Of a stretch of DNA of 64,000 bases, positions 34,876 through 44,149 are shown one piece after another. The notes under the pieces were generated by a model. It was not told the DNA's origin. It did not search any database and saw only the letters and a program-made list of their open reading frames with translations. The number at the start of each line of letters is the position of its first letter. The stretch's first letter is position 1. The position numbers and the translations under genes were made by a program. Source of the DNA: CAWCJL01 sp963795775 (GTDB taxonomy: Bacteria; Acidobacteriota; Terriglobia; Terriglobales; Acidobacteriaceae); assembly GCA_963795775.1 (NCBI GenBank), contig CAWCJL010000004.1:400658-464657 (forward strand). Direction: 5' to 3'.

Positions 34876-35223
34876 TTACACACTCATGACCGGTTCCGCG
34901 GTCCGAAGGGGCGCTCGCCAATCGATGCCTTCCAGCAGCATCGACAGCTGAGCACGGCTCAGAGAGACCGTACCACTACTTGCCTGAGGCCACACGAAGC
35001 GACCCCGTTCCAGCCGCTTGGCCAATAAACAAAGGCCGTCGCCATCGAACCACAGCACCTTCACAATATCCCCACGGCGACCCCGAAAGACAAACACATG
35101 CCCGGACAAGGGCTGCTGTTCAAGCACCGTCTGCACCTGCCCACTCAGCCCATGGAAGCCGCGGCGCATATCCGTCACGCCCGCCGCGATCCAGATCCGT
35201 GTACCCGCCGGCAGCGCGATCAC
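34876..35223 (-). CDS. tnpB: IS66 accessory protein TnpB
   Basis: A 115-residue TnpB (IS66 Orf2) with the family pattern GVTDMRRGFHGLSGQV, FVFRGRRGDIVKVLWFDGDG and LAKRLERGRFVWP. It starts with GTG at 35223, which overlaps the tnpA stop (GTGA), so it is translationally coupled. All known motifs are intact. Its exact role in transposition is unclear. Confidence 0.95.
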   Translation of the reverse strand: MIALPAGTRIWIAAGVTDMRRGFHGLSGQVQTVLEQQPLSGHVFVFRGRRGDIVKVLWFDGDGLCLLAKRLERGRFVWPQASSGTVSLSRAQLSMLLEGIDWRAPLRTAEPVMSV

Positions 35224-35607
35224 GCTCCCAGGCTCCTCAGCACAGCACGGATCATCGCTGGATCGACACGGCCTTCGAGGCTGATCAGTGCTCGCCCAGG
35301 CAGCTCGATATGGATCATGCCTGGTCGAGATGGAGGGACCTCAAGCTGGCTCCTTCGCAGGCGCACGCTCCTCCATCACCCTGACCGGCAGCAGCGTCAT
35401 CCCGCTTGCCGGTGTCCCCAACCGGCCGCTCTCGTACAGCCGCTTCCATCCAAACACCTGGTTCGCGTTGACCCCGTGCTTGCGTGCCACACGCGCCACC
35501 GACGCTCCCGGCTCCAGCGCCTCTTCCACGATCAGCCGCCGCTCTTCTGCACTCCGACGACGGCGGCGGGGCAACGCCGCCACCTGAGGTCGATATCCAC
35601 CATGCAC
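35220..35607 (-). pseudogene. tnpA: IS66 TnpA, frameshifted before the C-terminus
   Basis: The N-terminal 88 residues form a helix-turn-helix protein (RRSAEERRLIVEEAL, VARVARKHGVNANQVFGWK) typical of IS66 Orf1. The frame ends at 35341 with KEPA. A second frame just downstream encodes the normal C-terminus (IELPGRALISLEGRVDPAMI, then RAVLRSLGA) up to the GTGA overlap with tnpB. One base change separates the two. Confidence 0.85.
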
Positions 35608-35661
35608 ACATCTTCATGGCACAGGTGCCACGTGTACATGCGGCCAACACCCCACGCTTAC

Positions 35662-35749
35662 GCTTTACCGTAAGGACTCTCAGGATTTCGCTGCCTTGCT
35701 TACCCTTCTTGGAAGGGTCATCTCACCTGAAAAGGGGAGGACAGGCTGA
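35662..35749 (+). pseudogene. response regulator, 3' part behind the IS66 element
   Basis: Starts with the second target copy GCTTTACC (35662-35669) and encodes RKDSQDFAALLTLLGRVISP to the TGA at 35747-35749, in frame with the 5' part once the element is removed. It completes the last helix of the receiver domain. Confidence 0.85.
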
Positions 35750-35822
35750 TTCGCACGGCTGCGGATGATCGCCTGGGAAAAGCGATAGCATTAGGAATAG
35801 TCCATCGCTTTGGAGCTGCGAG

Positions 35823-36032
35823 ATGCTGTGTGAGGCGGGAAGCAAGCTCGATTACGCGCTCCAACAGGCGCATCGTGAACGGGAGATCGCTGAGAAGGAG
35901 CTGTCTTCGGAGTCTGCCAATCGCCTCCAGTCCGAGCGTCGTTTGACCAAGGTGCTTGAAGTTGAGCAAGCAGCTGCAGTCTCCCTCAAGCGCCATAAAG
36001 AGGGATGCGCGGCCTGTAAAGCTGGAAACTGA
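35823..36032 (+). CDS. small coiled-coil protein
   Basis: A 69-residue protein from the ATG at 35823, eight nt after a GGAG. Most of it is a helix with heptad-like spacing (LDYALQQAHREREIAEKEL, then LQSERRLTKVLEVEQAAAVS). It ends with a CAACKAGN Cys pair. Small proteins of this shape occur beside signalling genes in acidobacteria. No function is known. Confidence 0.5.
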   Translation: MLCEAGSKLDYALQQAHREREIAEKELSSESANRLQSERRLTKVLEVEQAAAVSLKRHKEGCAACKAGN

Positions 36033-36133
36033 CGAGTTCTCCGTCCGCCACTCATAATCAGCGGCCCCAGCGACCCTTTGTTCGCCGTCGCGGGGCTTGT
36101 CGACTCCAAGCGAACTGAGAGATCCTTCTGGAT

Positions 36134-36889
36134 GTGAGTTTGCCCTCCGAGAAGCATCTTCTGAAGCAGCGTTGCTTTGCCTTTGTAGCCCATCCTGATG
36201 ACGCGCATGTAGGAATGGGGATTTTTCTCCAGCGCAGTAATCATAGTCGGCTTCTTTCGCTCACAAGTGGCGAAGCGAGCAAAGACGTACCTGTGGAACG
36301 AGAATCGCGCCTTCCCGCCTTCTTTCGTGAAGGAGAAGCGGAACGGGCACAGGCCCTTCTTCCTGGCATTCAGCTTTTGCCATTCCCGCGTTTTCCCGAC
36401 CGCTTCCTGTATCTACACCTCGAGGAAGCAGCGGACCTTCTCGCTGCACGGATTCAAGAGAGCAAGCCTGACCTCCTCATAACGCACGCCTATGAGGGCG
36501 GACACCCAGACCACGATTGCTGTAGCTTTCTGGCGAGTCGCGCCGGTCGGCATATGTCGATCCCGGTATGGGAGTTTCCGCTTTACAGTGCTCCTCCCAA
36601 GAGACTGATCCAACGTTTCGCAGGCTGCACTTCTCACGACGTCCTTGCGTTAGAGCCGAGCTGCGGGGAAATACGGACGAAAGAGAGAATGTTCCGTGCA
36701 CACGAGAGCCAGCGTAATGTGCTCGCCATGTTCGATGCTCGTGCTCGCGAACTCTTCAGGCCCCAGCCAGCCTACAACTACTACCAGCCGGAGTGGACCT
36801 CTTTCTTCTACTCGCCCGGATATGGGCCGCAACGGCTTCTCGGAGCTTTCGAGAAGCTGGATTATCTCTTCGGCCACCACGTCGCATAG
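36134..36889 (+). CDS. PIG-L/LmbE family deacetylase
   Basis: A 251-residue protein. AHPDD near residue 19 and the later HAYEGGHPDHD near 117 hold the metal-binding His and Asp residues and the catalytic base of the PIG-L fold. Such enzymes remove acetyl groups from N-acetylglucosamine-containing substrates such as mycothiol precursors, antibiotics or cell-wall sugars. The next gene is a convergent polyprenyl-phosphate sugar transferase, so a role in a surface polysaccharide is plausible. The start is GTG with a weak ribosome site. Length is normal. Confidence 0.88.
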   Translation: MSLPSEKHLLKQRCFAFVAHPDDAHVGMGIFLQRSNHSRLLSLTSGEASKDVPVERESRLPAFFREGEAERAQALLPGIQLLPFPRFPDRFLYLHLEEAADLLAARIQESKPDLLITHAYEGGHPDHDCCSFLASRAGRHMSIPVWEFPLYSAPPKRLIQRFAGCTSHDVLALEPSCGEIRTKERMFRAHESQRNVLAMFDARARELFRPQPAYNYYQPEWTSFFYSPGYGPQRLLGAFEKLDYLFGHHVA

Positions 36890-36911
36890 GAAGCTTGAGT
36901 GCACGGGGAAC

Positions 36912-38369
36912 TCAAATGCCCTTCGCCGCATACACGATCGTGTGCAGCAGGATCGCGATATCGAGCAGCACCGTGCGGTTCTGGATGTAGTAGAGGTCAT
37001 ACTCGATCGATTCATGGATGGCAAACTTGCGGTCAGCGCTCAGCTGCCACAGGCCGGTAAGCCCTTGGGGCACCTGAAGGCGCAACGCTTCAAGCGGGCC
37101 ATAGTTCTGCGTGATAAAGGGCATCTCCGGACGCGGGCCGACCAGCGACATCTCGCCCATCAGCACGTTGATTAACTGCGGCAGCTCGTCCAGGCTGGTC
37201 TTGCGCATGAAGCGGCCGATCCGGGTGATGCGCGGATCAAAGCTGCTCTGCGGGGATGAGGCGTATTTTGGTGCATCCACGTGCATGCTGCGGAACTTGT
37301 AGATGTTGAACAGCTTGCCGTTCATGCCGACACGGGTCTGCTGGAAAAAGATGGGGCCCTTCGACTCGAGCCGGATGCAGATCGCGAGAACGGCCCAGAC
37401 CGGCGCACTGAGCAGAATCAGCACCGCTGCCACGCAGGCATCGATGACGCGCTTGATGACGTCCTGGTAGCCGAAAGACTGGCTCATGCGCGAGGTGGCG
37501 ACCATAAGCCCATCCATTTCCCACAGCCACCAGGGCGAGCGCTCGGCCAGCGGCTCGCGATGGCTCACCATGGAAAGCGTGCAGTTCGCTGCCTGCGCAA
37601 TCTCCCGTGCCTTGGCCAGCTCGCTATCTGAGATCTCCGGATCGCAGATAAAAATGTCATCCACAGCCAGGCGTTGCAGCAGTCCAACACTCAGCGGCTC
37701 GTTGTAAACAGGTTTGCTGTGGCGATGGTGATAGTCGTTGCTGAAAATACGGGTGCTGCGCTCGCCTGGGCTGGGCAGGAAGCCGATCGGCTCGATGCGC
37801 AACTTGGGGGACTGCAGGGCCGCGGTGAAAAACCGGCGGGCGGTCCGCTTGGAGCCGTAGATCAGGGTGCGCCGCTTGGCCGCATCGCGGTTGATGAAAT
37901 CGATGGCGAACTCATGCAGCGGCAGCCGGAAGCCGATAAGCAGGCCAGTGCTGACCAGCCAGCCCGTGAGCACTGCCATCCGTGGAACCGGATACCGTGT
38001 CAGGGCAAAGGGCACGATGCAAATGAGCAGCGCCTTCAGAGATACGCGAAGCAGGATTTCTGTTTCCTTAACGCGCAGCAGGCTATAGGTGCGTCCATAG
38101 GCGCGATGGGCCTGCAGCAGCCAGGTGAACAGCGCGGCGAAGACCAGCGACGAAGCGAACAGGCCATAGGGCTGCACCACGAAGGAACTGGAGCGCTGGA
38201 GCATGTGGCCCAGCAATCCCCCGACGGTGGCGCCCGTCAACAGCAGTACGAAGTCTACGGCAATTTCAGCCGCGGTGATCGATAAGAGCGATTCGGGGTC
38301 CGCATCAAACGCCGTGACGGAAGAAACGCGATTTTCGTTCCGTTGGGGCGTCATAGCCCGCGTGCTCAC
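36912..38369 (-). CDS. polyprenyl-phosphate sugar-1-phosphate transferase (exopolysaccharide initiation)
   Basis: A 485-residue WcaJ/WbaP-type enzyme. The N-terminal half holds four to five membrane helices and a CoA-binding-like (nucleotide-sugar dehydratase-type) domain. A last helix (ACVAAVLILLSAPVWAVLA) opens the catalytic bacterial sugar transferase domain with IFFQQTRVGMNGKLFNIYKF, KTSLDELPQL and GEMSLVGPRPE. The enzyme moves a hexose phosphate from UDP-sugar to undecaprenyl phosphate, starting capsule or exopolysaccharide repeat units. GTG at 38369 lies seven nt after GGAGG. No other polysaccharide genes lie nearby. Confidence 0.93.
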   Translation of the reverse strand: MSTRAMTPQRNENRVSSVTAFDADPESLLSITAAEIAVDFVLLLTGATVGGLLGHMLQRSSSFVVQPYGLFASSLVFAALFTWLLQAHRAYGRTYSLLRVKETEILLRVSLKALLICIVPFALTRYPVPRMAVLTGWLVSTGLLIGFRLPLHEFAIDFINRDAAKRRTLIYGSKRTARRFFTAALQSPKLRIEPIGFLPSPGERSTRIFSNDYHHRHSKPVYNEPLSVGLLQRLAVDDIFICDPEISDSELAKAREIAQAANCTLSMVSHREPLAERSPWWLWEMDGLMVATSRMSQSFGYQDVIKRVIDACVAAVLILLSAPVWAVLAICIRLESKGPIFFQQTRVGMNGKLFNIYKFRSMHVDAPKYASSPQSSFDPRITRIGRFMRKTSLDELPQLINVLMGEMSLVGPRPEMPFITQNYGPLEALRLQVPQGLTGLWQLSADRKFAIHESIEYDLYYIQNRTVLLDIAILLHTIVYAAKGI

Positions 38370-38659
38370 GACGCAACCTCCGTTGCGAACACAAACATCA
38401 TGGCTGCCGATCTCATTTTAGGCTCCCCTTCTCAGGATAAAGCGCGTGCTGCCGATCGTAGGCTGTCGGACAGGGCACACATTTCGACCTGATTCAGGAG
38501 AAACCCGACAGCAAACAGTTGTAAACGGGGCAGGCCGGTTGGGGGATTACGCAAGGTGTCACTCCTTGGTGACCCAAGTGAGACAGCTCTCGAGGAAACT
38601 AGCTCGCGCACCCCAACAGAACAGCAAATGCAAGACAGCTCAGCAGACCAGCGTCAGCT

Positions 38660-38924
38660 CAAGAGGAGATACCGTCATCTACAAGGTGACGGAGCGGGAG
38701 AACGGCACCCGGATGCTCCAGGCGCGGGATCTCTTCGGTCGCGGCAATTCGCCACAGGCGTCTACCGGACCGAGCTTGCGTTCTCAAGATGAGTGCTCGC
38801 GAGCTAGGGACCATTCACAGCATCGCGGACGATGGCATGAGCTTAAGGATGGACAGCGGGCGAAGGCGTGAGCGCTGATCCCAAGCCCCACACCTGGACC
38901 ACCGGCTATGCGGTTACCAGCTGA
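38660..38924 (+). pseudogene. decayed fragment of a MobF/TrwC-type conjugative relaxase
   Basis: Parts of the helicase region of MobF relaxases are readable in three frames in order. GDTVIYKVTEREN comes first, then GVYRTELAFSR at about 38755-38787, then MSARELGTIHSIADDGMSLR from 38789 with RMDSGR, then DPKPHTWTTGYAVTS ending 38924. The family pattern is ANRxLGTI...DxGxxxLRMDSGR...GYAVTSHSSQG. At least two frameshifts and a final stop before HSSQG mark it as a relic. It implies that a conjugative element once touched this region. Confidence 0.55.
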
Positions 38925-38978
38925 TCCAGCCAAAGCCAAACATCAGAACCTACTTCTCGCAGTCCCAGGAGTCTTGAG

Positions 38979-40592
38979 ATGCTCAGCGGCCATTTGCACT
39001 CACCAAGTATTTCTCAGGTTTTTAGGTCAGCTACTGTATCCTGTTTGAAGCACTTGCGGAGGCTACAACTGTTGGAGCATGGACCTGTCAGTCCGTCGTC
39101 CGATCCGGCCGGGAATACAGCCCGGACGATGATTGATCCCCGTTTTCACCTTGCTGCCATCGTGGAGTCTTCCGACGATCCCATCATCAGCAAGGACCTG
39201 CACGGGACGGTCATCAGCTGGAACGAAGCTGCGACTCGAGTATTCGGCTACCAGCCAGATGAGATGGTTGGGCAGTCTATTCGTCGACTCATCCCCCCGG
39301 AATTGCAGAGCGAGGAGGACGAAATCCTGCGTAAGCTTAAAGCGGGAGAACGAATCGACCATTACGAAACCGTTCGGCTAAGAAAGAACGGTGAACGATT
39401 CCCTATCTCTGTGACGATCTCTCCCATTAGGGACGATAGAGGCTGGGTCATCGGCGCCTCTAAGATAGCTCGGGACCTGTCGGAACGGAGGAAGAGTGAC
39501 GAGACTCGCTCCCATCTGGCAGCGATAGTTGATTCTGCAGACGACGCCATAATCAGCAAAGACCTGAACGGTATCATCCGGAGCTGGAACGAGGGCGCTC
39601 GCCGCATGTTCGGTTATACCGCTGACGAGATGATCGGCCAGCCCGTCCTGCGGCTTATCCCCGGAGATCGGCATTATGAAGAAGACGAGATTCTCCGAAA
39701 GCTGAGAGCCGGAGAGCGCATCGATCATTACGAGACCATTCGAAAGAAAAAGGATGGGGGAAACCTCGAGGTTTCAGTAACCATCTCGCCGATCAGGGAT
39801 GGGACGGGCCAAGTCATTGCAGCTTCAAAGATCGCTCGGGATATCTCGGATCGAAAACGGGTCGAACATCTACTGGTTCAGTCCGAAAAGCTCGCAGCGA
39901 CGGGTCGGATGGCGGCCACAGTCGCTCACGAAATTAACAATCCTCTTGAATCTTTGGTGAACCTGATCTTTTTAGCCCGCCAGAATATTGCCGCCGAGGA
40001 CAAAGCGCAGCGCTACCTGCTTATCGCTGAAGAGGAGCTGGAACGGGTCTCTCACATCGCACGACAGACGTTGGGCTTTTACCGCGATACCAGTTCCGCC
40101 GCCGAGGTGTATCTCCAGGAGCTTATCGATAACGTGTTGGCTGTCTACCGGTCCAAACTGCTGACAACCGGCATCTCTGTGGCCACAGAGTTCGATAATC
40201 TCGAAAAAATCATCGTCAGCAAGGGCGAGATGCTCCAAGTCTTCTCAAACATCATCGCGAATGCGATGGATGCATTGCCTCAAGGAGGTTCACTCCGCAT
40301 CTCTACCCGAAAAACTATCGGTTCCACAGAAGAGGGGCTTCAAACTGTCATTCGGGACGAGGGAGTGGGGATCAGGCAGGAACATCTGGAAAGGATTTTT
40401 GAGCCCTTCTTCACCACCAAGGGCGAACTTGGAACGGGGATTGGGCTTTGGGTAGCCAAGCAGCTTATCGAGAAGCGTGGAGGGCATATCTCTGTGGATA
40501 GCAGCACTGAACCAGGAAGCAGCGGTACAAGCATTACCATCTTCATTCCGTTTTCCGACCCCGCCTTACGCAGTAGTAGCGAGCAGCTTTGA
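38979..40592 (+). CDS. sensor histidine kinase with two duplicated PAS domains
   Basis: A 537-residue soluble kinase. Two PAS domains, at about residues 55-170 and 180-295, are close duplicates of each other: HLAAIVESSDDPIISKDL and HLAAIVDSADDAIISKDL. The HisKA domain has the phospho-acceptor His in VAHEINNPLESL (about residue 316). The ATPase domain shows NIIANAMDAL, DEGVGI and GTGIGLW. No transmembrane segment is present, so it senses a cytosolic signal. The ATG follows AGGAG by seven nt. A receiver gene starts 27 nt downstream and is its likely partner. Confidence 0.93.
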   Translation: MLSGHLHSPSISQVFRSATVSCLKHLRRLQLLEHGPVSPSSDPAGNTARTMIDPRFHLAAIVESSDDPIISKDLHGTVISWNEAATRVFGYQPDEMVGQSIRRLIPPELQSEEDEILRKLKAGERIDHYETVRLRKNGERFPISVTISPIRDDRGWVIGASKIARDLSERRKSDETRSHLAAIVDSADDAIISKDLNGIIRSWNEGARRMFGYTADEMIGQPVLRLIPGDRHYEEDEILRKLRAGERIDHYETIRKKKDGGNLEVSVTISPIRDGTGQVIAASKIARDISDRKRVEHLLVQSEKLAATGRMAATVAHEINNPLESLVNLIFLARQNIAAEDKAQRYLLIAEEELERVSHIARQTLGFYRDTSSAAEVYLQELIDNVLAVYRSKLLTTGISVATEFDNLEKIIVSKGEMLQVFSNIIANAMDALPQGGSLRISTRKTIGSTEEGLQTVIRDEGVGIRQEHLERIFEPFFTTKGELGTGIGLWVAKQLIEKRGGHISVDSSTEPGSSGTSITIFIPFSDPALRSSSEQL

Positions 40593-40619
40593 GAAAGACA
40601 CGGGCCGAGGTATCGAATA

Positions 40620-41084
40620 ATGTTCGAGATGATGTCAGGTTCTCTTTATGCAGCAAATACGTTCTTCGAGGGTCCAGTCGGGTCTCCAGGCCAGGAGATC
40701 ACATCGGACGGACCTCAGGGAGACCGTCCCAGAGTTTTGGTTGTTGACGATGAAAGGCTAATTGCGGATACGGTAAAGGAGATCCTGGAAGGCGCGGGCT
40801 TTTATGTCGTGGCTGTGTATGACGGTTGGGCAGCTTTGGACGCCGCCGCTCAATTCAAGCCGGATTATTTACTTTCCGATGTCTTGATGCCGCGGCTGAA
40901 TGGGGTCGAACTTGCAATCGCGATTCGAAACATGCACCCCACCACTAGAATTCTGCTGTTCTCAGGACAGGCCGGGATCTCAGACATATTGCTGAACGGT
41001 CAGCGCCAAGGTTACGAATTTGAACTGATTGCCAAGCCCATTCACCCATTGAAGCTGATCGCGCAGCTCAAGAACCAGCAGTAA
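40620..41084 (+). CDS. single-domain response regulator
   Basis: A 154-residue protein: about 37 residues of variable lead, then a receiver domain with VLVVDDERLIADTV, the phospho-acceptor Asp in YLLSDVLMP, and LIAKPIHPLKLI with the conserved Lys-Pro. No output domain follows, so it probably acts through protein contact or as a phosphate shuttle. It lies 27 nt behind the kinase gene, so the two form a two-component pair. Confidence 0.9.
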   Translation: MFEMMSGSLYAANTFFEGPVGSPGQEITSDGPQGDRPRVLVVDDERLIADTVKEILEGAGFYVVAVYDGWAALDAAAQFKPDYLLSDVLMPRLNGVELAIAIRNMHPTTRILLFSGQAGISDILLNGQRQGYEFELIAKPIHPLKLIAQLKNQQ

Positions 41085-41129
41085 ACACGAGGCGATCGCA
41101 TTTCAAGCATTTGCGCCGGCGCACTAGAT

Positions 41130-41274
41130 CCAGCGACGGTCGTCCGGGCTGCCGGTGCCTTTGTTCCCATCGCAAGGAGCCGTGCCTTAAGCTCTGCGTT
41201 TGTTTGCCATCCCTGGGCAGAAATTCGAGCCTGCATGCGTAATCTCGCCGATTCCTCACAACCGCCGGACCCTC
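41130..41274. repeat. dispersed repeat B, copy 1 (also 46546-46701)
   Basis: About 145 nt with an estimated 85-90 % match to 46546-46701. Shared blocks include CCAGCGACGGTCGTC, TTGTTCCCATCGCAAGGAGC, CTGGGCAGAAATTCGAGCC and ATGCGTAATCTCGCCGATTC. In copy 2 the block directly follows the integrase 3' end, so this is probably DNA that once lay downstream of an integrase. Confidence 0.8.
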
Positions 41275-41502
41275 AGAGGCCCTCGATTGAACGGAGGCGT
41301 GAACTCCAGTTGAAAATCAGTGTCGACAGCCAACTCGATGCCTGCAAAGATGGCGACCCAGGTCGACCATCCGCAAAAGCACTGCTTTCCCCCTTGCGGA
41401 TCAAGAGTGCCTCGATACTTGACAAACGCGTATGTTCCGTGACTCTGCAGACCGCATTCAAAGACTGTAATATCGTTGCACTTGTGACCGAGGACGAGGG
41501 CA

Positions 41503-42177
41503 ATGAAGGTTCAACAGGAGAAGTCCCAGCCGATGCAAGCGAGAGTTGTGGAAACAGGACCTGAGCAGCCGAAGAAGCTGGCCAGGATGACGCCGTACAG
41601 CCGGGCACTCCTTGGCACCTACCGAGCAGCGGAAGCTGGACTTCAGGAGGCATCTCAGCCTATCTCCAAGGCTAAGCAGCCAAGAATGCGCCCTCCGGGT
41701 GAAAACTCAGCTAAGGTGGCCGATACGGTACCGGTTGTTGTCCTGGAAATTCCTGCGCAGCAGGAACCCGCCAAAGGCTTGTTGTACTCCTGGAAAGAGA
41801 TAGCAAAGTTTTTCAATAGAGGAATTCGTACCGTACAGCGATGGGAGAAGCTACTTGGACTCCCGATTGTTCGTCCGGATGGACGTGATTGCACCGCAGT
41901 CGTCGCTTCCGCAAGGGACCTCGAGCTTTGGTGCCGGGGTTTGGTCGGAACTGACACTTCAAAGCGGGAAAAACGAAAAGATCTGGGATTGTCTTCCCGA
42001 GCGCTGATTGACAGTGCCGAGCAGATGCGCCGAACCCTGGCAAGCCAGCGCAGGATCGTCGGGCAGATGCGAACACACGTCGCCACAAGATGCCAGCTCT
42101 TAGCGAAGATCCAGAATGCGCTCGAAAATGGCCGGCAAAGTCGGCTTATGACGGTTGCGGTGCAGCCAAGGGGCTGA
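41503..42177 (+). CDS. helix-turn-helix regulator of the acidobacterial type
   Basis: A 224-residue protein. An unstructured N-terminal half rich in Pro, Gln and Lys is followed by a MerR-like winged helix (SWKEIAKFFNRGIRTVQRWE, about residues 95-115) and LPIVRPDG. Acidobacteria have many proteins with this domain fused to varying tails. The C-terminal part is helical and positively charged, with no known ligand domain. It probably binds DNA; its target is unknown. Confidence 0.7.
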   Translation: MKVQQEKSQPMQARVVETGPEQPKKLARMTPYSRALLGTYRAAEAGLQEASQPISKAKQPRMRPPGENSAKVADTVPVVVLEIPAQQEPAKGLLYSWKEIAKFFNRGIRTVQRWEKLLGLPIVRPDGRDCTAVVASARDLELWCRGLVGTDTSKREKRKDLGLSSRALIDSAEQMRRTLASQRRIVGQMRTHVATRCQLLAKIQNALENGRQSRLMTVAVQPRG

Positions 42178-42723
42178 GATAAGCGATCTGGAACCGATCC
42201 GAGAAACACCTCAGATCAGCTCAGGAACAGATCACGATCCTGTAGCGATTGCCGTCCAGAGTCTCAGCGTTGCCCGAAGCACACAGGCACCAACACCAGT
42301 GAATCTCCTTGAGCTCGCAAACCTAGCACTCCGGGTCACCATCGGTCTGTGCAGCAAACCATATCCGACTGGTGCGGGATCCTCCGAAGGCGTTCCAGTC
42401 GCGGTGCGCGCATGCGAGATCCTACCGCCTGATTATCAATCTGGTTGGCAATACCTCGAAGCGCTTTCCTGAACAGGGGACCATCACGCTCGCGCCCGCA
42501 AATGTGACGGCAAAGCCCGGCATCTAGTCGCAGACAGGGCCATGGCATCCGTGTCAGAAAAGCCAACTTTTCAGCTCTTTTCACTACCCAAGACTGAGCA
42601 TGGCAAAGGCTTAGGACGGGATCTCTCGATGAAGATCATAGACCGGCATAGCGAAAATTGCGCTCGAGGCCGTGCACGCGCGGGCCGAAGCTGGAGTGCA
42701 TTCCGGATTTGTTTGCCCCTGAG
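42178..42723. other. no supported gene
   Basis: A frame at 42155-42472 (105 codons, overlapping the preceding gene) and shorter ones exist, without motifs or ribosome sites. I treat the stretch as noncoding. Confidence 0.4.
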
Positions 42724-42930
42724 CTAACTTAGCGCGTCAAGACATTCTGCTGTCTCCAAAGGGCAAGGCGCAAAGATCTCAGCGGGATCGCAGACGTGCC
42801 CCCTTTCCGCCCATGCCAGCGCATGTTCATCGAATTCGGTCGCGACCGTCTGAAAGCAAATCAGGCAAATGGAGCCGGATGAGCCGTCCTTGTTATGTCG
42901 ATGCGGGAAGTTTGACTGTTGCGCGGGCAT
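42724..42930 (-). CDS. small Cys-pair protein of an acidobacterial type
   Basis: A 68-residue protein, MPAQQSNFPHRHNKDGSSG onward. The core reads SICLICFQTVAT ... ERGHVC, a CxxC plus distant Cys that probably holds zinc. AGGAG lies eight nt before the ATG at 42930. From general knowledge, short proteins with the pattern SICxxCFxTVAT...HVC are common and uncharacterised in acidobacteria. Confidence 0.6.
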   Translation of the reverse strand: MPAQQSNFPHRHNKDGSSGSICLICFQTVATEFDEHALAWAERGHVCDPAEIFAPCPLETAECLDALS

Positions 42931-44149
42931 TTCTCTTGCTCCTAAGGAGCAAGTCATTTTTGGCGATATCAGATAGATTACAGCCCAGACATCAACAGCG
43001 CACTAGCGAGAGCCCGATTCTAGGTGCTTGTGACGTTACCAACAAGTCTCACTACAGTGTTTTGCTTCATAAACAACCTCGGAGTAAACGGCGTGCACAC
43101 ATCCTCCGCAAACGGCAGCAAGATACGCGCTCCCGCCCGCACTCCATGGGTCCGCGTTACGCTTTCAGAGGAAGCGCACGCGGTGAGCCATCGATGGAGG
43201 GCGGCCCACGTCCAAGCTCAATGCTGAGCATCGCTCCTGAGCGTCCGTTCTGCCGTGGTAAGGTTCCGGCCCGATCCTAAGCCTAGTGTGTATGAGCTCC
43301 CCGTTTCGACTGTCGCCTCAGAGGTTGAAGCGCCTTTGCGGTGTTCGCTAGGGAGCACAAGGCCGGCAACTGCTACTCAATGCCACTCTCGGAGTTCCCA
43401 GCTTGTTATCACTAGAGTGATTACGTAGAAGGGTACCACCTGGTGATCTGGTAACCGAAGGGCGAGTAGGCCCCCTCAGTCGCCAACCGAAATTCGCTGT
43501 GAGCTTTCCAGGCCTTGGCTGTGTCCCAGGCTCTTCCCCGGCGATTAAATATGGTTGCCCAGTACTGCTTTGGCCAGAGCCGCGTTCATGTACCCAGGGA
43601 GCATGTATGTGCCTGAGAGAGAAAACCGATCTCCCCAATCGTCAGCCCTTGAAACCAAACCGGCAGCCGATTCTGTACTCCGCCGCCGCCCGATCCTGGC
43701 TCGAATCGCAGATGATCCAATGCAATGTGGAGCCGTTGTATGCGCAACCCGACTTGACCCGTCCTTCCGTGTCCAGCTTCCAGGGAACTAAACGCTGCTG
43801 CAGAGCCGCAGGGATCCGCTGCAGCTGTCATTTCGTGTTTTGCGCCTGGATTCCTTTCGGAGACGGGGAGAGCCAGGTCCGAATCGAAACTGACCAGTGT
43901 CAGGGTGTGCGGATGGCCAAGTTGTTTAGCTATCTGGAACTTGCCTCTATAGCAATGGTAACTGTGGATAGCTCCGCCTGATCTTCGCCTATACTGGCGT
44001 CCACGCCTCCCATCGACCAGTTCAGACCTCTGCGTTTAGAAGTGCTCCCCGCATATGGCGACTGGGTGCCAGGGTGATCGGACGAGCAACACCCGGGTCT
44101 GCTACCTCATCGGACTATGAGCAACATGAGCAAATGAATGGAGGATCCA
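42931..44149. other. about 1.2 kb without a supported gene
   Basis: Frames such as 43499-43981 show no motif and biased composition typical of noncoding DNA. I saw no repeat or RNA gene. Confidence 0.45.

Larger units (their letters stand above)
33160..35661 (-). mobile_element. IS66-family insertion sequence with 8-bp target duplication
   Basis: The element runs from GTAAGCG (33160-33166) to CGCTTAC (35655-35661), the terminal bases expected for IS66. The octamer GCTTTACC occurs directly before it (33152-33159) and directly after it (35662-35669), which is the 8-bp target duplication of this family. It contains tnpA, tnpB and tnpC on the minus strand in the normal order. Both tnpA and tnpC are frameshifted. 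At 2502 bp the size is normal. The exact target duplication means a recent insertion. Confidence 0.93.

Noticed and set aside
36696..37175. Plus-strand frame across the 3' ends of two genes
   Set aside because: It is a shadow of the PIG-L and sugar transferase genes.
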